From the NCBI GenBank assembly GCA_033977485.1, contig CM066987.1, positions 84,997,588 to 85,061,587 of the forward strand: a stretch of 64,000 nucleotides of DNA, read 5' to 3'. A model generated the notes under the pieces. The model made no database searches. It was not told the origin of the DNA and was given only the letters and a program-made list of their open reading frames with translations. The DNA is from Hydrangea macrophylla. Its lineage: Eukaryota > Streptophyta > Magnoliopsida > Cornales > Hydrangeaceae. Below, piece by piece: positions 55,381 through 64,000 of the stretch. Within the stretch, counting starts at the first letter, position 1. Each line of letters begins with the position of its first letter. Both the position numbers and the translations under genes were made by a program.

Positions 55381-56759
55381 TCCGTCTTCTCTACATCTTC
55401 TGCTTTAACTTTCAATTGGTGATATCCTGATCTCAAGCCTATCTTCAAAAATACCTGAGCCCCTTGATGTTGATTGAATAAGTCGTCAATGCGTGGCAAT
55501 GGGTATTTGTTCTTGATAGTTACCTTGTTGATCTCCCGGTAGCCAATCCACATCCGCATTGTACCGTCCTTTTTTTTCACAAATAATACTGGTGCACCCT
55601 ACGGGGATACACTCGGCAAGATGAAACCCTTGTCTAGCAACTCTTGCAACTGAATCTTTAACTCTTTCAACTCAATTAGTGCCATTCGATGTGGTGCTCG
55701 TGAAATTGGTTGAGTTCCCGGCATGACATCGATACCAAACTCAATTTCTTGATCAATTAACACACTAGGTAATTCTTCTGGAAACACATCCAGAAAATTC
55801 TCTAACTATCGGAATATCCTCAAGTTTTAAATCATTACCCCTAGTATACAGAATACTACACAAGAACCCTCAACAACCTTTCTTCAACAAACAACATGCT
55901 TCAATAGCTGACACTATATACGGCGGTGACACAACACCCTTGCCTTATAAATAGAACATATCTTGATTCGGAATACGGAATACGACCCCTTTGTTGTTAC
56001 AATCGATATTTGCATAGTTTGTCGCTAACCAATCCATACCCAATATAACATCAAAGTGCTGAACGATTAACGGTACTAAATCGACTGTTAAACTTTTACC
56101 ACCTATATTTATCTCACAGTTTCTAAACACCCCTAAGCTAATCAACGGAACCCCCAATGGTATTGCAACAGATAAATCATAATCCAGAAACTCTAATGGT
56201 TTATCTAGGCACTTAACAAAGTGATGTGATAAGAACGAGTGTGTGGATCCCGAATCTATAAGTACATTTACTAGGTGTGAGCAAATGGGAACCATACCTG
56301 AAACAACGGTATCGGCAGAAGCGGTCTCTCCCGACCTGAGCTGATATGATCTTGCCTCCCGCTGCTCCCTCCTCGAAGGTGGTTGAGTAGTCCTTGGTGT
56401 AATGGCACTAGTCGTGCATGAACCGGAACCAGAAGCTCCTTGATGCTTGGTTATACAATCCTTAGCTTGATATCCCAATTCCTTGCAAGTGAAGCATGGA
56501 CCCCTCATATGTAAATTCTGTTTTGGACAGTTCTTGGCAATGTGTCCCGATTGTCGGCAAATATTATAAGTGATTAGATTTAGAAGTTGATTGCATCGGC
56601 CCCAATGAAATTTCTGACAAGTCTGACACCTCGGTTTATTTCCACCGGAACCTCTACCAATACTAGCTGATATCCTCCCAAACCCTGTCTTTTTGCACTC
56701 CCTTGACTACTGAACTGACTCGACCCAGCCCTTTTGTTTTGTTGACTTGGTGGTGGTGG
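55381..56759 (-). pseudogene. Family B gag (knuckles), protease and 5' RT, antisense, first partial array unit
   Basis: Right to left: PPPPSQQNKRAG linker (56700-56750); degraded knuckles plus CFTCKELGYQAKDC (about 56455-56500); protease with an intact DSGSTHSF motif (about 56240) and VILGMDWL (56040); the [16 protein letters not shown] linker; and RT up to [13 protein letters not shown] and [18 protein letters not shown]. It ends at 55381 against LTR sequence. Stops and frameshifts interrupt it. It corresponds to 59454-60832 in the next unit, at an offset of about 4073 bases. Confidence 0.88.
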
Positions 56760-58061
56760 TAAATAAAAACCACTGCAGGTACGGAGCAATACCCAGAGAG
56801 AAAGTGACGTGCTTAGGAATGGGGAAGAGATTTGGATCTTGTAATTATGTTTATAACTTGTAATATAGTATAACTTGTGGGTTAGTATCCTTGACTTGTG
56901 GATTAAAGTCTTGACTCGTGGTTGTATCCATGGAGTTAGTTTTGGAATCCTACGTCTCATGTTGATAATGTGCATTTGTAAAAACCATGTAATTCTCTAT
57001 GTTAGTAGTTAGTTTGGGTAAGAAGTTGAAGGATTTAAAGGTTGTCTTTGTAAATTTAATATTTTTCTTGGGTTGTAACTATGTACATAGATAAGTTGTG
57101 GTGTTGGGCCTCTCCGGAAAGTTCGGAATAGTGTCACAATCATTTTTGGTAAGGTTTGTATGTTAGCAAGTTGGTTGCAAAGTTCTTGAATCCACATCTC
57201 CAACAATTTTCATTACTTATGTAGTACTACCAAGTATGGGGGTTTCCATGTTCCATTTGCCCAAATGAGGTTTAAATCATATCTTAATTGTGTGAGATAT
57301 CTAAATATGTTTATTGTCATGGTTATGAAGTTTTAAAGACTTGGAATGCTTGGAAAATGATTTTGAAAGTGTTCCTGGGGAATGGTTTGACTTTAAGTTC
57401 ATTTCAACTAGTTTTAGGGAAAATGTTGGTTTTGGATGAAGATTTTGTTTCAAGAACTTGTTTTAATTCCTTTGAAGTTATGTTTTAAATGTTTGGAGGA
57501 GCTTAACTTGTGTTTGAAAATATTTCAATGTGTTTGTGGATGGTTTAAAATGGTTTCTCAAACTTTCATTTAGTTTGATTTGGTTTTGGGTATGTTTGGA
57601 TTGGTATAGCAGGAGTTTTCTATCAAAAAATTGGGTTCTGCAGGAACCAGATCGATCTGGGCCTTGAACGGATCGATTCGGAGCGTTTGGAGGAACCAGA
57701 AATGACAATCTGCTAGATCCGGATCGATCCGGTTTTGGGCGGATCGATCCGCTGGTCCAGATTCAGCACCGACGACTTTTATGGAAACGAACATAACTCA
57801 CTCTAGAAAACTCGGATTCACACGTCATTTTTTGCATTAGAACCGAGACTCAAAGACCTATCTTTTGGTATAAAATTTTATATACCTTATTAATTAGCAT
57901 TTTACCCTTAGGGGCTATTTTTTAACAATAGAGTTGTTTAATGTTGCTAAACACATGCGATTCTTAGTAATTCGCATGTTTCTTTGCAAATGTATGTACT
58001 TGGACTCTTGTAACATTGTTACACGTGTCCTAATCCGCACGAGGTGGGTTGGGGTGTGACA
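56760..58061 (+). mobile_element. Family B LTR 3' segment, array unit 1
   Basis: It corresponds to 5' LTR positions from about 47064 (TAAATAACAACCACCGCAGG) to the LTR end GGTGTGACA, with one copy of the 220-bp repeat. It includes the palindrome cluster at 57645-57754. Non-coding. Confidence 0.9.
57645..57754. repeat. CGGATCGATCCG palindrome cluster, array unit 1
   Basis: Four copies: AGATCGATCTGG, CGGATCGATTCGG, CGGATCGATCCGG and CGGATCGATCCG, with the family B spacers. Confidence 0.92.
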
Positions 58062-59469
58062 ATTTTTACTCATATCTCTAATGGGTGTAGTTCTCCCCTG
58101 GGTCGTTGATGTTCGAGTTTCACGTTTTGGCAAGTCATACATTTAGACACAAATTCTGCAACTTCTCGCTTCATACCACTCCACCAGTAAATTTCTCGCA
58201 AGTCTCGGTACATTTTGGTACTTCCTAGATGTATCGAATACCTGGTATTGTGAGCTTCCTCCATAACTTTATCTCTCAGATCCCCAACTTTAGGTACACA
58301 TAATCGGTTAGAACACCATCTTGGAAGCTAAATTTCGGCCTTCTACCCTCAGGCAATCCATCTATAATTTTATTCAATTTCGGATCTAAAAGCTGACTAG
58401 ACTTTATCTCACCAATAAGACTCGGTTGTGTCATAATTGCAGCCATTAACCAACCTTTAATTCTGGGAACCACTTCAAGTTGCAATTGTTCAAATTCTTG
58501 TATTAACTTCTCTTGCCCCGTCAAGGTATAAGACAAACTCTCCATTGACTTTCGGCTCAAAGCATCGGCAACTACATTCGCTTTTCCCGGGTGATATTGA
58601 ATCATCAAATCATAATCTTTTTTAATTTCCAACCATCTTCTTTGTCGCATGTTAAGGTCCCTCTGAGTGAATAGGTATTTTAGACTCTTGTGATCGGTGA
58701 AGATCTCACATATCTCTCCGTATAGGTAATGTCTCCAAATCTTCAAGGCAAAGATTACCGCCGCTAACTCCACATCGTGTGTCGGGTAATTTTTCTCATG
58801 AGACTTCAATTTTTGTGAAGCATAAGCTATCACCTTGTCATCTTGCGTCAAAACGCATCCCAAGCCTTGGTGAGAAGTGTCCCTGTAAATTCAAATATTT
58901 TTGGTACTTGTTGGAATTGTAAGTATCGGTGCCTTTGTTAATTTCTCCTTTAATGCTAAGAAGCAATCTTTACACTCCTTATTCCACTCAAACGGTACAT
59001 CTTTCCTCATCAATCTCGTCATCGGAGTCGCAATTCTAGAGAAATTCTTGACGAATCTTCTGTAATATCCGGCTAATCCCAATAAAATTCAAATTTTAGA
59101 CACATTAGTCAGTCTTGACCAATTCATAATGGCTTCAATCTTATATGGGTCAACAGAAATACCTTCTTTAGAAATCATGTGCCCTAGAAAAGTGACACTT
59201 GTCAACCAAAACTCGCTCTTCTTCAATTTCCCAAATAACTGTTTCTCTCAAAGTCGCTGTAAAACTAATCTCAAATGTTGTTCATGCTCCTCCGAACTCT
59301 TAGAGTAAATGAGAATATCATCAATGAATACTATCACGAACTCGTCCAAGTATGATTTAAACACACGGTTCATCAAATCCATGAAGGCGGTATGCGCATT
59401 AGTAACCCCAAACGGCATTACTACAAATTCATAGTGCCTGCAGCGAGTCCTAAAGGCCGTCTTCTCCAC
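58062..59469 (-). pseudogene. Family B RT 3' part, RNase H and integrase zinc finger, antisense, array unit 1
   Basis: Right to left: RT with FIDDILIYS (59305-59330), [13 protein letters not shown] (59410-59440), FLGHMISKEG (about 59170-59200) and AGYYRRFVKNFS (59040-59080); RNase H 58863-58276 ([53 protein letters not shown], intact over 195 codons); then the integrase H2C2 zinc finger 58264-58070 (H-x7-H in AHNTRYSIH, C-x2-C in CMTC). The polyprotein stops there at the LTR junction, so the integrase core is absent. Frameshifts occur near 59460 and 59240 and a stop near 58890. Confidence 0.9.
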
Positions 59470-60832
59470 ATCCTCTTTTAACTTTCAATTGGTGATATCC
59501 CGATCTCAAGTCTATCTTCAAAAATACCTGAGCCCCTTGAAGTTGATCGAATAAGTCGTCAATGCGTGGCAATGGGTATTTGTTCTGAATGGTTACCTTG
59601 TTGATCTCCCAGTAGTCAATATACATCTGCACTGTACCATCCTTCTTCTTCACAAATAATACCGGTGCACCCCATGGGGACACACTAAGCCGAATAAATC
59701 CCTTGTCTAATAACTCTTGCAATTGAATCTTTAACTCTTTCAACTCAACCGGTGCCATTCGATATGGTGCTCGTGAAATTGGTTGAGTTCCCGGCATAAC
59801 ATCGATACCAAACTCAATTTCTCGATCAATTAACACACTATGTAATTCTTCTGCAAACACATCCGAAAATTCTTTAACGATCGGAATGTCCTCAAGTTTC
59901 AAATCATTACCCTTGGTATCCAGAATACTACACAAGAACCCTCGACAACCATTCTTCGACAAACGACATGCTTCAATAGCTGACACTATATACGGTAGTG
60001 ACACAACACCCTTGCCTTAGAAATAGAACATATCTTGATTCGGAATACAGAATACGACCCCTTTGTTGTTACAATCGATATTTGCATAGTTTGCCGCTAA
60101 CCAATCCATACCCAATATAACATCAAAGTGCTGAATGATTAACGGTACTAAATCGACTGTTAAACTTTTACCACCTATATTTATCTCACAATTTCTAAAC
60201 ACCCCTGAGCTAATCAACGGAACCCCCAATGGTATAGCAACAGATAAATCATAATCCAGAAACTCTAATGGTTTATCTAGGTACTTAACAAAGTGATGTG
60301 ATAAGAACGAGTGTGTGGATCCCGAATCTATAAGTACATTTTCTAGGTGTGAGCAAATGGGAACCATACCTGAAACAACGGTATCGGCAGAAGCGGTCTC
60401 TCCCGGCCTGAGCTGATATGACCTTGCCTCTCGCTGTTCTCTCCTCGGAGGTGGTTGAGTAGTCCTTGGTGTAATGGCACTAGCCGCGCATGAACCGGAA
60501 CCAGAAGCTCCATGACGCTTAGTTGGACAATCCTTAACTCGATGTCCCAATTCCTTACAAGTGAAACATCGACCCCTCATATCCACATTCTGTTTTGGGC
60601 AATTTCTGGCGATGTGTCCCAGTTGTCGGCAAACATTACATATGATTGGGTTTGGAAGTTGATTGCATTGGCCCCAATGAAATTTTTGACAAGTCTGACA
60701 CTTCGGTTTATTTCCACCAGAACCACTACTAATTCTAGCTGACGATCCTCCTGAACTCTGCCTTTTTACACCCCCTTGACTACTGAACTGACTCAACCCA
60801 GCCCTTTTGTTTTGTTGACTTGGTGGTGGTGG
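59450..60832 (-). pseudogene. Family B gag knuckles, protease, RT 5' part, antisense, array unit 1
   Basis: The frame 60832-60017 encodes PPPPSQQNKRAG, two intact CCHC knuckles (CNVCRQLGHIARNC and CFTCKELGHRVKDC), the protease motif VLIDSGSTHSFLS and VILGMDWL. An in-frame stop near 60017 precedes the continuation 60004-59450, with the [20 protein letters not shown] linker and RT to [10 protein letters not shown], then a frameshift. This is the best preserved gag-protease copy of family B here. The open frame continues right to 61048, but residues from 60833 on are antisense LTR and not gag. Confidence 0.9.
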
Positions 60833-62133
60833 TAAATAACAACCACCGCAGGTACGGAGCAATACCCGGAGAGAAAGTGACGTGCTCAAGAATGGGGAAG
60901 AGATTTGGATATTGTAATTATGTTTATAACTTGTAATATAGTATAACTTGTGGGTTAGTATCCTTGACTTGTGGATTAAAGTCTTGACTATTGGTTGTAT
61001 CCATGGAGTTAGTTTTGGAATCCTACGTCTCATGTTGATAATGTGCATTTGTAAAAACCATGTAATTCTCTATGTTAGTAGTTAGTTTGGGTAAGAAGTT
61101 GAAGGATTTAAAGGTTGTCTTTGTAAATTTAATATTTTTCTTGGGTTGTAACTATGTACATAGATAAGTTGTGGTGTTGGGCCTCTCCGGAAAGTTCGGA
61201 ATAGTGTCACAATCATTTTTGGTAAGGTTTGTATGTTAGCAAGTTGGTTGCAAAGTTCTTGAATCCACATCTCCAACAATTTTCATTACTTATGTAGTCC
61301 TACCAAGTATAGGGGTTTCCATGTTCCATTTGCCCAAATGAGGTTTAAATCTTATCTTAATTGTGTGAGGTATCTAAATATGTTTATTGTCACGGTTATG
61401 AAGTTTTAAAGACTTGGAATGCTTGGAAAATGATTTTGAAAGTGTTCCTGGGGAATGGTTTGACTTTAAGTTCATTTCAACTAGTTTTAGGGAAAATGTT
61501 GGTTTTGGATGAAGATTTTGTTTCAAGAACTTGTTTTGATTCCTTTGAAGTTATGTTTTAAATGTTTGGAGGAGCTTAACTTGTGTTTGAAAATATTTCA
61601 ATGTGCTTGTGGATGGTTTAAAATGGTTTCTCAAACTTTCATTTAGTTTGATTTGGTTTAGGGTATGTTTGGACTGGTATTGCAGGAGTTTTCTGTCAAA
61701 AAGTGGGTTCTGCAGGAACCAGATCAATCCGAGCCTTGACAGGATCAATCTGGAGCTTTTGGAGGAACCAGAAATGACAATCTGCTAGATCCAGATCGAT
61801 CCGGTTTTGGGCGGATCGATCCGCTGGTCCAGATTCACCACCGACAGCTTTTATGGAAACGGACATAACTCACTCTAGAAAACTCAAATTCGCACGCCGT
61901 TTCTTGCGTTGGAACCGAGACTCAAAGACCTATCCTTTGGTATAAAATTTGTTATACCTTATTAATTACCATTTCACCCTTGGGGGCTATTTTTTATCAA
62001 TAGAGTTGTTTAATGTTGCTAAACACATGCGATTCTTAGTAATTCGCATGTTTCTTTGCAAATGAATGTACTTGGACTCTTGTAGTATTGTTACATGTGT
62101 CCTAATCCGCACTAGGCGGGTTAGGGTGTGACA
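60833..62133 (+). mobile_element. Family B LTR 3' segment, array unit 2
   Basis: Same segment as 56760-58061, ending GGGTTAGGGTGTGACA. The palindrome cluster (61718-61826) is partly mutated here: two of the four copies have lost the central CG (CAATC). Confidence 0.9.
61718..61826. repeat. Palindrome cluster, array unit 2, partly decayed
   Basis: The copies read AGATCAATCCG, AGGATCAATCTGG, AGATCGATCCGG and CGGATCGATCCG. The changes in the first two are CG-to-CA type, as expected from deamination of methylated cytosine. Confidence 0.85.
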
Positions 62134-64000
62134 ATTTTTGCTCATATCTCTAACGGGTGTAGTTCTCCCCTGGGTCGTTGATGTTCGAGTTTCACATTTT
62201 CGCAAGTCATACATTTAGACACAAATTTTGCGACTTCTCGCTTCATACCACTCCACCAGTAAATTTCTCGCAAGTCTCGGTATATTTTGGTACTTCCCAG
62301 GTGTATCGAATACCTGGTATTGTGAGCTTCCTCCATAACTTTATCTCTCAGATCCCCAACTATAGGTATACATAATCGGTTAGAACACCATCTTGGAAGC
62401 TAAATTCCTGCCTTCTACCCTCAGGCAATCCATCTATAATTTTCTTCAATTTCAGATCTAAAAGCTGACTAGACTTTATCTCACCAATAAGACTCAGTTG
62501 TGCCATAATTGCAGCCATTAACCCACCTTCAATTCTGGGAACCATTCAAGTTGCAATTGTTCAAATTCTTGTATTAACTTCTCTTGCCCCGTCAAGGTAT
62601 AAGACAAACTCTCCATCGACTTTCGGCTCAAAGCATCAGCAACTACATTCGCTTTTCCTGGGTGATATTGAATCTTCAAATCATAATCTTTTATAATTTC
62701 CAACCATCTTCTTTATCGCATGTTAAGGTCCCTCTGAGTGAATAGGTATTTTAGACTCTTGTGATCGGTGAAGATCTCACATATCTCTCCGTATAGGTAA
62801 TGTCTCCAAATCTTCAAGGCGAAGATTACTGCCGCTAACTCCAAGTCGTGAGTCGGGTAATTTTTCTCGTGAGACCTCAATTTTCATGAAGCATAAGCCA
62901 TCACCTTGTCATCTTGCGTCAAAACGCATCCCAAGCCTTGGTGAGAAGCATCACTATAAATTCAGAAATTTCTGGTACTTGTTGGAATTGTAAGTATCGG
63001 TGCCGTTGTTAATTTCTCCTTCAATGCTAAGAAGCAATCTTTACACTCCTTATTCCACTCAAACGGTACATCTTTCCTCATCAATCACGTCATCGGAGTC
63101 GCAATTCTAGAGAAATTCTTGACGAATCTTCTGTAATATCCGGCTAATCCCAAGAAAATTCAAATTTTAGACACATTAGTCGGTCTTGACCAATTCATAA
63201 TGGCTTCAATCTTATATGGGTCAACAGAAATACCTTCTTTAGAAATCATGTGCCCTAGAAAAGTGACACTTGTCAACCAAAACTCGCTCTTCTTCAATTT
63301 CCCAAATAACTGTTTCTCTCGAAGTTGCTGTAAAACTAATCTCAAATGTTGTTCATGCTCCTCTGTACTCTTAGACTAAATGAGAATATCATCAATGAAT
63401 ACTATCACGAATTCATCCAAGTATGATTTAAACACACGGTTCATCAAATCCATGAAGGCGGCATGCGCATTAGTAACCCTAAACGGCATTACTAGAAATT
63501 CATAGTGCCTGTAGCGAGTCCTAAAGGCCGTCTTCTCCACATCCTCTTCTTTAACTTTCAATTAGTGATATCCCGATCTCAAGTGTATCTTCAAAAATAC
63601 CTAAACCCCTTGAAGTTGATCAAATAAGTCGTCAATGCGTGGCAAAGGGTATTTGTTCTTGATGGTTACCTTGTTGATCTCCCCGTAGTAAATATACATC
63701 TACATTGTACCATCCTTCTTCTTCAGAAATAATACCGGTGCACCCCATGGGGACACACTGGGCCGAATAAATCCCTTGTCTAATAAATCTTGCAATTGAA
63801 TCTTTAACTCTTTCAACTCAACCGGTGCCATTCGATTTGGTGCTCGTGAAATTGGTTGAGTTCCCAGCATAACATCGATACCAAACTCAATTTTTTGATC
63901 AATTAACACACTAGGTAATTCTTCTAGAAATACATCCGAAAATTCTTTAACTATCGGAATGTCCTCAAGTTTCAAATCATTACCCCTGGTATCTAGAATA
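62134..64000 (-). pseudogene. Family B RT, RNase H and integrase zinc finger, antisense, array unit 2 (partial)
   Basis: Right to left from the window edge: [10 protein letters not shown] linker and RT N-part (63975-63700), RT core with YEFLVMPF and FIDDILI (63561-63376), FLGHMISKEGISVDP (63345-63160), RNase H (about 62960-62360, split by a frameshift near 62545), and the integrase H2C2 finger (62336-62142; CMTCENVK). Several stops and frameshifts, some different from unit 1, for example a stop at 63374-63376 right after DDILI. Confidence 0.88.

Larger units (their letters stand above)
56760..60832. repeat. Complete array unit (about 4073 bp): sense LTR segment + antisense gag-pol
   Basis: The unit has two parts: plus-strand 3' half of a family B LTR (56760-58061) and minus-strand family B coding region from the integrase zinc finger back to gag knuckles (58062-60832). 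The same order, junctions and length repeat from 60833. Junction 1 lies in TTGGTGGTGGTGG|TAAATAAC; junction 2 lies right after the LTR end GGTGTGACA plus AATTTTT. Because both junctions are the same in consecutive units, the rearrangement happened first and was then tandemly amplified. Confidence 0.88.
60833..64000. repeat. Second array unit, cut by the window end
   Basis: It repeats 56760-60832 with high similarity: LTR segment 60833-62133, then antisense integrase finger, RNase H and RT to the window edge. A 65-codon minus frame at 61082-61279 is identical in sequence to that at 57009-57206, showing how close the units are. About 900 bases of the unit would lie beyond the window. Confidence 0.88.

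Noticed and set aside
55275..55580. 101-codon minus ORF with RT motifs
   Set aside because: A real RT segment fused by chance to inverted LTR sequence at about 55380; recorded as a junction, not a gene.

Overview
The window is repeat-dense nuclear DNA of a flowering plant. I found no host gene, tRNA, rRNA cluster or CRISPR array. The plant signature comes from the element families: Copia and Ty3/Gypsy LTR retrotransposons with tRNA-Met and tRNA-Asp primer sites, an Athila-like element, a Cassandra TRIM whose LTRs carry 5S rRNA-derived sequence, a CACTA transposon, hAT and Helitron remains. The species cannot be read from the sequence.

Layout. 1-1760: 3' end and 3' LTR of a Copia element. About 1761-4598: broken hAT transposon. 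5945-8657: two tandem LTR-like modules. 8727-23875: one Helitron fragment (helicase then RPA70-like gene, minus strand) split by a non-autonomous Athila-like element, a Gypsy solo LTR and a Cassandra element. 23876-30526: AT-rich non-coding DNA with a complete non-autonomous Helitron (26079-27039). 30530-34833: CACTA element with a Ulp1-like remnant. 36395-42368: Gypsy family A, truncated after the RT active site and capped by an inverted piece of its own LTR. 42369-45696: Tat/Ogre-like fragment with a decayed gag-like gene. 45697-54670: Gypsy family B with both LTRs and decayed gag-pol. 54685-64000: about 4.07-kb units made of sense LTR joined to antisense gag-pol of family B, repeated head to tail and running off the window.

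Main result. The 4.93-kb block 17845-22777 appears inverted relative to its surroundings. The Gypsy solo LTR on its left is flanked by GTTAG and GAAAT; the Cassandra on its right is flanked by CTAAC and ATTTC. Flipping the block gives each element a perfect 5-bp target-site duplication, puts both halves of the Athila element, the RPA gene and the helicase in the same orientation, and joins the helicase C-terminus across the Cassandra site apart from one extra base. A third duplication (ATTAT/ATAAT at the Athila LTR ends) agrees. This is either an inversion with breakpoints exactly at element edges or a misoriented contig.

A second theme: three unrelated LTR families here (Copia, Athila-like, Gypsy B) each carry a block of about 75-115 bp packed with CpG-containing palindromes.
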